The position numbers and the translations under genes were made by a program. The notes below the pieces were generated by a model, which worked only from the letters and a program-made list of their open reading frames with translations, was not told where the DNA came from and did not search any database. A DNA stretch of 64,000 nt from Lonicera japonica (Eukaryota; Streptophyta; Magnoliopsida; Dipsacales; Caprifoliaceae): NCBI GenBank assembly GCA_021464415.1, contig CM038465.1, positions 20,305,839 to 20,369,838 of the forward strand. The letters run 5' to 3'. Numbering within the stretch: the first letter of the stretch is position 1; the number at the start of each line of letters is the position of its first letter. This document shows, in pieces, positions 9,221-20,451 of the stretch.

Positions 9221-10560
9221 TGTAATACCCTGTACCCAATATTTGTGAGAATCTTTTTCTTAAGCCCGATTAAGGATAAATCTTCGTTAAAGAGCGAACA
9301 TTGGGTTCCAAACCTGTCGTGTTTGATTTGACACTTCTAGAATGTCATATTAGGTATCTTAAGTTTGTGGGAACAATCATTTCGTTACTTGGGTGGCCCA
9401 AACGAGAAGTTAATCACGCATTTTGAACTTTTCAAAAAAGTTAATTTTTGGCTAACTTTGAGAGGCCATAACTTCTCCATCCGATGTCCAAATGACTCCC
9501 TATTTACGGCCACTTCTTCATTTCATTCCTGTCTAAAACTTTCATGTTTTGATCAAAAGTCATTTCATTCCACTCGTTAGTCAAAACAGTGTGCGAAGTG
9601 AGCCGATTAATAAAATTTGATTGTATTGTAACTTGATGGCTGACTGTTGTCTTCTACGAATTTCTAGGATTAATCCATCAAGAATTTGGGAAAACTTCCT
9701 CTTGTAAAGTTGTAAATCTTTGAATTACCTTTCTATGGACATAATAATCACCCAAATTGGAGTTTCGAGTGAAAAGTTATGAGAGGATTACGAGCAATGC
9801 TCCAGATCCAAAGTGAGCAAAAAATCCTAAATCAATCCAGGTATATGCTAGATTGATCCACTTGGCAGCCCCAAAATTTAAGCCATTTATTACCCTTTAA
9901 ACGCACCAAAAACACACACTGTTAACTCAATAACCCAAGAGAGAGAGGGGGGCTTGAGAGCCTATTTGGTGGTGGATTTTGAGGGGTTTTAAGAGATTGC
10001 TTAAATTAATTCAAGAATCAAGGAGCTAATCCAACAAATTTCATCTCCTTCTTCATCATCTTCTTTCTTAATCTCCATTGGAGCTTGGTGGAGCTTTTAG
10101 GGCTTGGTGTTGTTGAGGAGAAAGCTCAAGCTAGCCTTCAAATTCGGACTTCTAACTACAAATAGGTAGGAATCTCATACTAAAACCTATTTTTAAACTT
10201 CTTATTAATACACTATGATTTCATCTCTTGTTCTTGACAAAACCATAATTATTCTAAATGGGTCTACATGTGAATGATGGGGTTTTGTTGGTTTCATCAA
10301 ATTGATGGTTCAAATAGCCTGTATATGTTATAAATAGCTTATTAGAACAATGATTTGGAGTTATATGTTTCGTCTACACAAAAACCAACTTGGAATACTG
10401 ATTGAGCCCAAAAATTTCATTTCTAAACCTTTAAACAAGGCTTAATTAGCTTCTAATTACCATCTAAAATCGAAAATTGCATGTAAATCTAGTTTAAGCA
10501 TCAAAAGAAAGCAATACAATGTATTTCTATGTTACTAAGCCATTTTCCAGGCCTAAAGTG
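9221..10560 (+). repeat. Chromovirus (Tekay-like) 3' LTR, right end missing
   Basis: It starts TGTAATACCCTG after a polypurine tract. It carries the family phrase 'AGGCCATAACTTCTCCATCCGATGTCC' in split form (near 9460-9490), also present at 29040-29070 and, inverted, at 53400-53440. The LTR stops near 10560, where another LTR begins. It overlaps in content with the LTR starting at about 24130, so the two are separate copies. Confidence 0.75.
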
Positions 10561-11054
10561 GTTAACCAACTGAAGTTGTATGCAAGTTAAAATGTTCAAA
10601 GCGAAAAAGTGCAAGAAAAAGGTTCAAAAAAGAAGTCAAAATCCATTCCGAGGCCCGAGGAGAGAAAAACTCCACAAATTACCCTTAAAGCACCATCAAG
10701 AAGAGAAAAGCAAGTCCCCAAGCATGAATGAAGTGAATGAAAGTGTCCATGAATGATCCAAAGAGGAAACAAGCTCAATCGAATCAACTTCGAAAGTTTT
10801 CGAGCAAAACCGATAACTATCGTAAAAAGGTCGAAGTTGTAGCTGATCAAATTTTTTCTAAAATGAGAATTTGAAGAAATCTCCAGAGATAAGTTGTAGA
10901 TAATTAAATTACCTATGTGTAGGCAAAAATGGTGTGTCAACTGGAATTCAGAGCAAAAAGTTATGAGCAAAAGAAGAAGCAGCCTAACATGATGAGGATC
11001 GATCCCCACTTGTTTTTTGGCCCGTTTTAGGTTTTTGGCTCTTTTTGACACGTT
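10561..11054 (+). repeat. Left part of an unclassified LTR split by the copia element
   Basis: A GAAAAAG-rich, non-coding stretch leads into CACGTT at the copia insertion. After the copia element, the sequence resumes at 21858 with CCGTTATTCAAGG. Together the two parts look like one large gypsy LTR. The left edge is approximate. Confidence 0.5.
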
Positions 11055-12489
11055 TGTTGACTTGAAAGTCACTAATATTGTTTTGATAATAACAATAAAG
11101 TTAATCACGTGTAATTTAACTTAAGTTGATGTTTTAAGTTATAGCCACAATAAATTTGATCATACGTGGACTTAACCGACAAGCCGGAATCAAAGATCAT
11201 TCATCTACAAAGCATTGCACAATCAAAGTCTTACACCTCACAAAACTCTTGGTCAATACATCCTCAATGAGATTTCTAAAGTATAATGAGCCAAGGAAGA
11301 AGAGAAACGAAGAAACAAACAAAGCCATCGAAGACTCATTATTGCATATGTGAGTGAGTGCTTTAGTTTCCTTGTAAAGATTCTTATTTAATCATCATAA
11401 TAGCTCATACAATGTTTCAATATTATAAGATTGATCAAATCAAAAGTTGAATCAAGTTTCCTTCAAAAATCTTATTTTTGGAAAAAACCATTTTTGAAAC
11501 AAATTCAATTTAAATACTAATCAAACTCTTTATGGAGCTCTCTTCATTTTAGAAGTCTTAGAAACTCATATTTATGTATCCCCAATCTTCAAAATTGATT
11601 TTCAAGAAAAATTGCAAAAGTGTGAAAAATGGCATTTTTGCTTAATATGGCAGCAGACCAATGTACACCATCAGTCAACTGATGGGCTTTGCTCAGTCGA
11701 CTGATGGCCACTCAGTCAACTGATGAGCCTTGCTCAGTCAACTGATGACCCAGAAACTAGCCGTTGGATTTCAGATTTTTTACCACTTTTGGTACCAAAC
11801 TTCTACTAACTCCTTCCAAACTGCCATATGGTGTCCTAGACTATATATACACCATCTAAGACTTATTTTAACATTATTGAATCATTCCTACACTATTCTA
11901 TTCATCTACATTCAATATTCAAAGATTCAAGAACATTTCTTTTTGATTAATCATCTTTATTTTGAGCTATATTTTGTTGATCAAATTTGATATATCTTAG
12001 TGTGAGCTTAAATTGTAATATTCATACACTTGAGAGCTATTGTACATTGGTCTTACTCGCCAAATCTTTTCTTTCAAACATTAAGAGACGTTTGTGTCTT
12101 AAGATAGGAAGACTGAAAATCTTGTGTGAGTATTGAGAGAGATTCAATACTTGTAAGAGTGTGTAAGAAGAATACACTTGTAGAGGTTTGATCTTCACCC
12201 GGAAGAAGATCGGTTATAGTGGAAATTCTCGGGGTACTAACCGAGCACGGAAGTAGAGGCTACTAAGCCGAACCGTGTGGACAAAAAGTCTTCGACTTCT
12301 ATCAGTTTAATCTTCCTATCTCTTGAACCTTTAGTTTATGCTATTTGTTCCTTGTGATTGGATTTTACTTTGTTTTTCGATTGCTTGATTGATATTGACA
12401 TCAAACATTTTTAAATCGATTTTAAAAATCCTATTAAGTTTTAAAAACGCTATTCACCCCCCCCCCTCTAGGGTATTTTTCGACCTATA
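11055..12489 (+). repeat. 5' LTR of SIRE-type element
   Basis: It starts TGTTGACTTG and ends at GACCTATA, the expected final CA having mutated. It matches 20452-21857 along its length. It carries short SalI-like palindromes (CAGTCGACTGATG, about 11670-11752), a TATA region (CTATATATACACC, about 11850) and a C run at 12457-12467. Confidence 0.9.
11670..11752 (+). repeat. Array of CAGTCRACTGATG palindromic words in 5' LTR
   Basis: Four spaced copies of CAGTC(A/G)ACTGATG occur just upstream of the TATA region. The 3' LTR has the matching block at about 21044-21122, and four more lie upstream of the env-like ORF (18297-18373). Confidence 0.85.
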
Positions 12490-12493
12490 TAAT

Positions 12494-12508
12494 TGGTATC
12501 AGAGGTTG
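12494..12508 (+). promoter_or_regulatory. Primer-binding site (tRNA-iMet)
   Basis: TGGTATCAGAGGTTG follows the 5' LTR by four bases and is complementary to the 3' end of initiator-Met tRNA. It primes minus-strand synthesis. Confidence 0.9.
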
Positions 12509-12547
12509 TACTCTTGTTTTGATTTTACAATCTTAGAGTTTATGATC

Positions 12548-13734
12548 ATGTCTATCTATCAAGGAACCGAACTTAACTAGACCACCTCTATTTGACGGCA
12601 AAAATTATAGTTATTGGAAAAATCGCTTGTGTACTTTTTTTCAAGCTAGTGATTTTGAACAATGGAGGGTTACACTCATTGGACCCTATGAGATTACCAA
12701 AACCGATGAAAGGGGTAATGTTATTCCTAAATCTATCTCCGAGTACGATGAGAATGACATTAAGAAAATTCAATTTAATGCTAAAGCCTTCCTTACATTG
12801 TGCATTAACTATGGACGAATACAACAAGATTTTTAGTTGTAAAATAGCCAAAGAAATTTGGGACAAACTAGAGGCTGTTCATGAGGGAACCTCACAAGTC
12901 AAGGATGACAATATTGACATGCTCGTTCCTGATTATGAACTTTTCAAAATGGAGCCTAATGAATCACTTGCTTTTATGTATAGTAGGTTCTCTATTATCA
13001 CTAACGCTTTAGATCTCCTTGGAAAGGTTTACTCAAATGAAGATAAGATTCGAAAGATTCTTAGAACGCTTCCAAGGAAATGGAGACCTAAGGTGACGGC
13101 TATTCAAGAAGCCAAGAATCTCAAGATGCTAAGCATGGATGAACTCTTGGGCTCACTTAAAACCCATGAGAAGGAATTGGAGAGAGAAGAAGAAGGTGAT
13201 TTAAAGGCCAAGAAAACTCTTGCTGTCAAGGCAAGTCAACGAGAGGATAATGAAGAGTCAATGGGACATTTCAAAACCAATTGCCCGGTTAGAAGAAAGG
13301 AGAGAAGACATAAAAGAGACAAAGCCTTCAAACAAGTTAGACATGCCCTAAAAGGCACTTTGAGTGATTCCGAAGAGGGTGAGTCTGATGCCGACTCAAG
13401 CGACGAGGAGACGACAAACCTTTGCCTTATGGCAAGAGATGATGAGGTAGACTATATTTATGATTCTTTTAGTGATGATAATGTATCTATAAATGATGAT
13501 GCTCATGATGAAAACGACTATGATGAGTTATATGAAATGTTTGAGGAATTGCATAGCAAATTTGAAAATCTATCCAAAAAGTATGCAAGCCTCAAAAAGG
13601 AGAATTTGATAGTTTCTAACAAGTGTGAAATTTTTGAGAAAGAAAACATGGTTTTGAAAAATGAAATCAAAACTTTGAAGAAAGGAAAGGAAAAGGAAAT
13701 TCCAAACATACTTGTAGTGGAAACATCAAATTAA
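12548..13734 (+). pseudogene. SIRE gag
   Basis: Gag would form the virus-like particle that packages the RNA. The N-terminal part (PPLFDGKNYSYWK near 12580-12620) reads in one frame up to about 12835. The natural reading then shifts near 12810-12840 and runs to 13734 through IWDKLE, the RTLPRKWRPKV block and a long acidic, Lys-rich coiled-coil tail. At 13255-13290 only the second half of the zinc knuckle survives (GHFKTNCP). The CX2C half was deleted, so RNA binding would be lost. The first ATG block (12548) is in a third frame. Confidence 0.85.
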
Positions 13735-13742
13735 AAGATCAA

Positions 13743-14099
13743 GTGGATGATCTAACTAATAGCTTAGCCAAATTCACCAATGGAAGGGACAATTTGGATA
13801 AACTATTAGGAATGCAAAGGTGTGTATTTGACAAAGTCGGTTTGGGTTATAACCAAATTAACAACCAAAAGGATTACAAAATTTGTTTTTTTAAAACATA
13901 CACACCTCATGATCCCACTCATCTTTGCTCATATTGTGGTAGAAACACTTATTATGTGGATCATTGTTTCTATCGAAATAAAGGTTTCCCTAAGAGAAAG
14001 CTTGCTTGGGTTCCAAAAGGAACCATTATGTTTGCTAACCTAAAGGGACCCAATACATTTTGGGTACCAAAGGAGAAGTTACTCAAAGTCATGGTGTAG
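13743..14099 (+). pseudogene. SIRE gag-pol junction with second zinc-knuckle-like motif
   Basis: This segment resembles the SIRE region between gag and protease: LDKLLGMQRCVFDK, then CSYCGRNTYYVDHC, then WVPKGT and FWVPK. The CX2CX4HX4C knuckle has Tyr in the His position (TAT where CAT is expected), a C-to-T type change. The frame ends at TAG just before the protease segment, which probably was joined in the active element. Confidence 0.75.
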
Positions 14100-14105
14100 G
14101 TATGC

Positions 14106-14635
14106 TTGAAAGCCAAGGGTAGCAAAACCAAGTGGTTCTTGGATAGTGGTTGCTCAAAGCACATGACGGGAGATAAGAACAACTTCTTAAGTCTAATTTC
14201 CAAGCGAGGAGGGAATGTGATTTTCGGGGACAACGCTAAGGGCAAGATTATCGGTATAGGTAAGGTTGGTAAGCATTCTACATGCATTGAAAATGTTCTA
14301 TTAGTTGATGGTTTGAAGCACAATTTACTTAGCATTAGTCAACTATGTGATAAGGGTTATGAAGTAATTTTTAAATCCGATCATTGCATTGTTAAGAATG
14401 TTATGATTCCATTTTATTTATTGCATATAGGACTAACAATGTGTACACTCTTGAACTTGATGATTTATAACAATAAGATGTTAAATGTTTATCCGCTATT
14501 AATGATGTATCTTGGTTATGGCATAGAAGACTAGGACATGCTAATATGGACTTAATTCATGTTTTGTCTAAGAAAGAGCTAGTTAAAGGATTGCCTAAAA
14601 CCAAATTTGTTAAAGATAAAATTTGTGATACATGT
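14106..14635 (+). pseudogene. SIRE protease and GAG-pre-integrase region
   Basis: WFLDSGCSKHMTGD (about 14133-14170) is the copia-type aspartic protease active site, with the DSG triad intact. The following HNLLSISQLCDKGYEV block is typical of the protease C-terminus. A frameshift occurs near 14400-14450. The GAG-pre-integrase domain follows (WHRRLGHANMDLI, 14519-14560) and is cut at ...ICDTC by the solo LTR at 14636. Confidence 0.85.
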
Positions 14636-15495
14636 TGATGGTGTCAAAATCTAGAAATATATAATTAACCAATCAATAAGCGAATATCGGTGAATAAAAA
14701 ATTAATGGGCGTAATGATGAACACATGACTTTTTTTTTAAGGTAGGTTCCCCTGGTAGCGCTTATGCTATTCCAGTGGTACGTCCTCCTTTTGTGTGTGC
14801 TTGCTTTGTATTAGCTCAAAGGCGATCAATTTGGATGATAATACAAGCTACCAACTTCTCTCTCTATAATTTCCTTAATTCTATTTATAAGTATAGAATT
14901 AGGATTACAAATATTTCAACAGAATAAATAATAAACTTTGTAAGAGAGAGAGTGTATAAGGGTTGTTGGTATTTTTCGGGGTATGAAAATAGAGAGTATA
15001 TGACCCTTCTATTTTTGGGGGGTATGAAAAGATAGGGTATAAGACCCTTCTATTTCTTCTTAGATTGACTTGTATTTATTTTGCCAATGGCTTTATATCT
15101 CTTGGATGAGATGGATGGATTTTGGATGAGAAGGATGGTGTTGGATGAGAAGAATTATGTTTTTTTGGTGTGGTTTGAATGAATGAATGAATGAAGAGGG
15201 TATTTATAGGTAAAATCTAGAATGATAAAAAAGTAAATTTGATGAAGATGAGGGGCAAAAAGGTAATTTTACAAAGATGAGTGAATGTAAGTGGAATTTG
15301 AGTGAAAGTTAATGGAGGTGAGTGGAATTTGAGTGGAAGTTAATGGAGGTGAGTGGAATTTGAGTGGAGTTGAGTGGGATTTTAGTGGAGGTAAAAATGA
15401 GATTTTATCGGGGGTAAAAATGGGATTTTATCAGAGGTAAAAAATGTTGAATTACCTTTGTAGGCCAATGGTAAAATTAGTATTTAACCCCATCA
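14636..15495 (-). mobile_element. Solo LTR inserted in the copia integrase region
   Basis: An 860-bp insert starts TGATGG and ends CCATCA. It is flanked by perfect CATGT repeats (14631-14635 and 15496-15500). Removing it joins two halves of the Cys-rich integrase start. Minus orientation is inferred from CTATAAATACCC (complement, near 15198-15209), about 290 bp from the minus-strand start. It is non-coding and contains simple GAATGAAT runs near 15175-15195 and three TGAGTGGAATTTGAG-like units near 15290-15365. Confidence 0.85.
15175..15440 (+). repeat. Short tandem repeats within solo LTR
   Basis: (GAAT)n occurs at about 15176-15195, and several units of GTGGAATTTGAGTGGAAGTTAATGGAG-like sequence (written here as ~27 bp) lie between 15290 and 15395. 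These would be in the U3 part of the minus-strand LTR. Confidence 0.7.
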
Positions 15496-16260
15496 CATGT
15501 CAACTTGGTAAACAGCACAAATCTTCATTCAAGTCTAAGAAGGATATTACTACAACTAGACTTCTTGATATGTTGCATCTTGATTTGTTTGGTCCTAATA
15601 CGGTTACTAGTTTGGGTGGTAAATTATATGCTTTTATTATTGTTGATGATTATACTAGACTCACTTGGGTGTTCTTTCTCACCCACAAAAGTGAAACTCC
15701 ACATGTTTTTGCTAAATTTTGTAGGAAAGTTCAAAATGAAAAAGGGATTTTTGTTGTGCATGTTAGGAGTGATAGAGGTAAAGAATTTGATAATATTGAT
15801 ATTGAAAACTTTTGTGATGAGCATGATATTAATCATAATTTTTCAGCACCTAGAACTCCTCAACAAAATAGTGTTGTTGAAAGGAAAAATAGATCTCTTC
15901 AAGAGATGTCTAGGACTATACTAAATTAACATTCTTTACCGGAATATTTGTGGGCGGAAGCCGTTAACACCGTATGCTATGTGATTAATCGTACTATCAT
16001 TCGTAAAAAGTTAGATAAGACACCTTATGAGTTATGGAATGACAAGAAACCAAATATTTCATATTTTAAGGCTTTTTGGTTGTAAATGTTTTATTTTAAA
16101 TGATCATGATCACTTAGGTAAATTATATGCTAAATCCGATGAAGGAATTTTTCTTGGGTATGCCACTAATACTAAAGCATATAGAGTCTATAACAAGAAA
16201 AGTTTGGTTGTTCAAGAGTCTATGCATGTTGTATTTGATGAGAGAAATCCTTTCTCACCC
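15496..16260 (+). pseudogene. SIRE integrase
   Basis: The integrase resumes at CQLGKQHKSSF and shows the catalytic blocks HLDLFGP, FIIVDDYTRLTWVFF, RSDRGKEF and APRTPQQNSVVERKNR, so the D, D and E residues are present. A TAA stop lies at 15927-15929 and a frameshift near 16070-16085. The reading resumes with FGCKCFILND and SDEGIFLGYA of the copia integrase C-terminus. Its usual zinc-binding N-terminus is split by the solo LTR. Confidence 0.88.
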
Positions 16261-18061
16261 ATAGTACGTTCCGATGACGATGTTGAAATTATCCAAAAGA
16301 TCTCGGATATTCAAATTAATGACACATCTAAGGAAGAAACCTCGAGTGCTCAAACTCCTCCTAAGGAGGTAGAAAATAAAACCGAGCAAAACTCGAATGA
16401 TTTGCCTAGGAGTTGGAAATTTGTGTCCAACCACCCTATTGATCAAATTCTTGGAGAGCCATCTAGTAGAGTTGTGACTAGATCTTCCTTAAGAAATGTA
16501 TGCAATAATGTGGCATTTTTTTCTCAATATGAGCCTAAAAACATTATTGAAGCCGAACAAGATGAATCTTGGATGATGGCTATGCAAGAAAAGCTCAATC
16601 AATTTGAGAGAAACAAAGTGTGGACACTTGTTCCCAAACCTAATTATCACACTATTATTGGTACTAAATGGGTTTTTCGTAACAAAAAGGATGAAAGTGG
16701 TATAATTGTTAGAAATAAAGCTAGACTTGTTGCCCAATGATACAATCAAGAGGAGGGCATTGATTATGAAGAAACGTATGCACCCGTAGCTCGTTTAGAA
16801 GCCATTCGCATGCTACTTGCTTATTCATGCTTTAAGAATTTTAAATTATATCAAATGGATGTGAAAAGTACTTTCTTGAATGGTTTTATTGAAGAGGAAG
16901 TTTATGTGAAACAACCTCCCGGTTTTGAAAATCATGTTTATCCGGATTATGTGTTTAAGCTATCTAAAGCTTTGTATAGGTTAAAGCAAGCACCTAGAGC
17001 ATGGTATGATAGACTTAGTTCATTTTTGATTAACAACGGTTTTGTTAGTGGTAAAATTGATACTACCTTATTTATCAAAAATCACGACCATGACATGCTA
17101 CTTGTACAAATCTATGTTGATGACATTATATTTGGTTCTACTAATGAAAATCTTTGTAAGGATTTTTCCACATGTATGCAAATGGAATTCGAAATGAGTA
17201 TGATGGAAAAGATGAACTACTTCCTTGGATTATAAGTGAAGCAATGCAAAGAAGGTATTTTCATCAATCAAGAAAAGTACGTGAAGGAACTCTTAAAGAA
17301 ATTCGACAAGGAAGGCGCAAAATCCATGAGCACTCCTATGAGTTCTACTTTGAAGCTCGACAAAGACGAGATTGATAAGAGCGTAGACATCAAAAAATAT
17401 CGAGGTATGATCGGTAGTCTATTATATTTGACGGCCTCTAGGCCGGATATTATGTTTAGTGTATGTCTTTGTGCACGATTCCAAGCGGATCCTAAAGAGT
17501 CACATTTGCTTCCTGTTAAACGAATATTCCGTTATCTTTCCGGTACTAGTTCCTTGGGCTTATGGTACCCAAGAGAGAACTCTTTTGATTTAATTAGTTA
17601 TTTCGATGCGGATTTTTTCGGTTGCAAAATCGATAGGAAAAGCGCTAGTGGCACTTGTCATTTCTTAGGACACGCACTAGTATCTTGGTCAAGCAAGAAA
17701 CAAAACTCGGTGGCCATTTTAACGGCCAAAGCCGAATATGTAGCGGCCGGAAGTTGTTGTGCTCAAACCTTATACATTAAACAACAACTAGAAGACTTTG
17801 GATTAAGTCTTAGCTACATTCCTATTAAATGTGACAGCACAAGTGCTATTAGCTTGACCAAGAACCCTATACAACACTCACGTACTAAGCACATTGAGAT
17901 AAGATATCATTTTATTCGTGATCATGTGCAAAAAGGTGATGTTGATATTGAATTTGTTGGCACCGAATGCAACTTGCGGATATTTTCACTAAACCACTTT
18001 TCGATAATCGCTTTAGCACTATTCGACGTGAAATTGGTATGACTAGATCATGTGATATCTA
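16261..18061 (+). pseudogene. SIRE reverse transcriptase and RNase H
   Basis: The reverse transcriptase copies the element's RNA into DNA and RNase H removes the template. After a Ser-rich linker, WKFVSNHP and WVFRNKKDESG begin the domain. A TGA at 16738-16740 interrupts LVAQ.YNQ. QMDVKSTFLNG, KLSKALYRLKQAPRAWY and IYVDDIIFGSTN (YVDD catalytic motif, 17110-17150) are intact. A TAA at 17233-17235 interrupts FLGL.VKQ. RNase H shows SYFDADFFGC and SASGTCHFLG. A late frameshift near 17970 restores the conserved ADIFTKPL tail, ending around 18061. Confidence 0.92.
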
Positions 18062-18821
18062 GTTGACCAAAATTTTCATGTATATTGATCATTAATGCTT
18101 ATCTCTAAAGCATACAAAAAATTACGTTATTATCTGATTAAATATGAATTAAGTATTTTTGTACCTAATGCTTCTTCTATTTCATTTCATTTGATGTACT
18201 AATATCATTCTTGTAGCAGAAGTGTTGCAAAGTTGCTCATTCTAGGTGATTATGGCTTAAAATGCTCTAACCAAGAAAATCATGGCAGAATGGATGATTA
18301 GTCGACTGATCAAGAACCATCAGTCGACTGAGGCCTCATCAGTCGACTGAAGGAGGTTCATCAGTCGACTGAACAGTGCTGGGCAATAGTTACACTATAT
18401 CATTTTATTTCCCCTGTTTTTCCTTCATTTCTCTCTTCTCCATTTCGAAATACATCAATACACAACCCTTCCAAACCTTGAGAAACATCATCTATTCTTT
18501 ATTTTCTTCACCAAAACTCCATTTAAACCAAAATCTTTCACTTCCTACATCAAATCAACCACAAATCTCATCTATTTTATCTCAAATCTCTCAAACCCAT
18601 CTTAATCTCTCTCAAACCCTAACCCTAGCCACCATTATCAATTTTCGTCTCTAAACTTTATCTTACACCAAATTTCTTTATCAAAACTTATCCTACTTCA
18701 TCTATCTAACCAATTACTTGCATTTTTCCGTCACCCACACAAATTTTCATCAAAAATTTTCAAAATCCTCCAAGAACCCTAACTTTTCAATACCTACATC
18801 TCTCACCCAGTCTCTATAGAA
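18062..18821 (+). other. Pol to env-like spacer of the SIRE element
   Basis: No gene is recognised. The spacer contains four CAGTCGACTG palindromic words (18297-18373) and a CT/CA-rich stretch (18400-18800) that looks like an untranslated leader ahead of the env-like ORF. Related leaders occur in other SIRE elements. Confidence 0.6.
18297..18373 (+). repeat. Palindromic (T)CAGTCGACTG cluster upstream of env-like ORF
   Basis: AGTCGACTGATC, TCAGTCGACTGAGG, TCAGTCGACTGAAGG and TCAGTCGACTGAACAG lie about 20 bp apart. The same core is repeated in both LTRs of this element. Confidence 0.9.
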
Positions 18822-20075
18822 ATGTCTCACCCATCTCACTCTCGTCGCCCTCGCAAAAGTGTACCACAAGTAGGTACATCATCGGCAAAACCATCTCAAG
18901 CCCCACTACCGCCTCTATTTATCTCGGATGAGGCACAAGAGAATTTCAACAAAGACTACTCAACCCAGGCAATTGTTGAAGGTAAACAATTTAACTTTCA
19001 GTTATTTGCTTCTAATGGCTTGAATGTTGCTGCACTATTTCAAAACCAAGGAATTATCAATTTCTTAAGCATCCGAAAAAATGTGTACCCACGGCTTATT
19101 CGGCTATTCTATGAAAACTTGCACCATCCGGTCCTTGACAATGGCCATTGCAACAAGGCCCGCCTTGTTACACTTTTAGACGGGCAACGAATTAGCTTCA
19201 ACAAAGCCGAGCTAGCCAAAAATTTTGAATTCCCCGTTGATAATTTAACGGAAGTCCCTTCCAACTTTGGAAATCTTATTGGCTTCGATAAAAACCCTGC
19301 CAAAGGCATCTTAGTCAAGCGTCGATTTTGAAATACACAAGATGAGATTAAGGCTGCAATGCTCAAACTCGATGCCCATCTCATACATTCAAATCTTGGG
19401 TACTCGATCATTCCAAGGCGTGGTAGTCGTGCCAATCTCAATGCTTTGGAAGTATTCTTGGTATGGGTGATAGTTATCGGACAGAAATTGGACTTTGCTG
19501 GCCTAATGTTTCATCATCTCCTTGAGATCACTAATCGAAAAAGGCAAGGGTTGGTTTATGGAATGGCCCTCACTCGATTATTCAAATTCTACAACATCCG
19601 TCTTGAAGATGAGGACGATGTTATTATACCCACAAGTGAGGAAACCTATAGCGCCAAGGTGATTCGGTTGATGAAATATAGCTTAGTACATGGGGAATGG
19701 ACTACAAATGATCCTCGAGATAGAGATGAAAATGGTGATGAAAGCGATGGCTCATCCGAAGAAATGGTTGAAGAAGAAGAAGAAGGAGGAGGAGGAGGAG
19801 AAGGTTCCGAGCTCCCTAAAACCACTACCTCCTAAGGCCGTAGCCAATCATGAAATGTAGCCTTGCTCCAAGCTATTCAAGGGTTATCGGGTCAAGTTCA
19901 AGCTCTATCGACCAACATGACGAACCGCTTCGATCGCATTGAGGATCGACAAAGAGCTCTTGAAGAAACCTTTCTTCGCTACCATCCGGAGCATGGTTTT
20001 CCGATTTTGAATCCCCATCCCATTGATCAAGGTTGGGGGGAATGGCCACAAGACCCACAAGAACTGCATGAGTAA
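18822..20075 (+). pseudogene. SIRE env-like ORF (plant transposon protein domain)
   Basis: The frame begins MSHPSHSRRPRKS, a basic Ser/Pro-rich N-terminus, and continues with blocks typical of the plant transposon protein that follows pol in SIRE elements (FFxx..RLIRLFYENL, AKNFEFP, LDFAGLMFHHL). It ends in an acidic EEEEGGGGG run and a heptad coiled coil (SGQVQALSTNMTNRFDRIED). The same frame is interrupted by TGA 19329-19331, TAA 19833-19835 and TGA 19851-19853. No convincing signal peptide or membrane anchor is visible. Whether such proteins act as envelopes is unproven; the position and domain are the basis for the name. Confidence 0.8.
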
Positions 20076-20097
20076 GCTCTCTCTCCTTTTTGTTAAT

Positions 20098-20450
20098 AAC
20101 AAAGGGGGAGAAGTATGTGTGTTAGAGTGTTTGGTACACACTCTTTAAGTTAAGCTTTATTATAAACTCATTTAAGTTTTTTATGTTTGGTTTTTCTATG
20201 AACTTCTAAGGTTTATTGTTGAACTTCTAAGGTTTATTGTTCTCAGTTTTAAATTATTCCTAACTCTAGTATTCGGTTTGAATTTAGTTAAAGTTTGAAG
20301 TTCTTATTATGATCTTTATATTCTCTCATACATGCTTACTATATTCCTTTTATGCATAGTTTGAGGGGGAGTTTTCCCGTTAGAAAACTCAACTAATGAT
20401 CTTAATCGCAAACACACATTAATTTATTGTTATCATCAAAAAGGGGGAAA
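20098..20450 (+). promoter_or_regulatory. 3' untranslated region with several polypurine tracts
   Basis: Three purine runs occur before the LTR: AAAGGGGGAGAAG (about 20101), GAGGGGGAG (about 20362) and AAAAAGGGGGAAA (20438-20450, adjoining the LTR). Only the last can define the LTR start. The others look like extra tracts, as described for SIRE elements. Confidence 0.7.
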
Positions 20451-20451
20451 T

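Noticed and set aside
18376..18654. Separate gene between pol and the env-like ORF
   Set aside because: It is a CT/CA-rich leader with Phe/Ser/Leu-biased composition and no motif.
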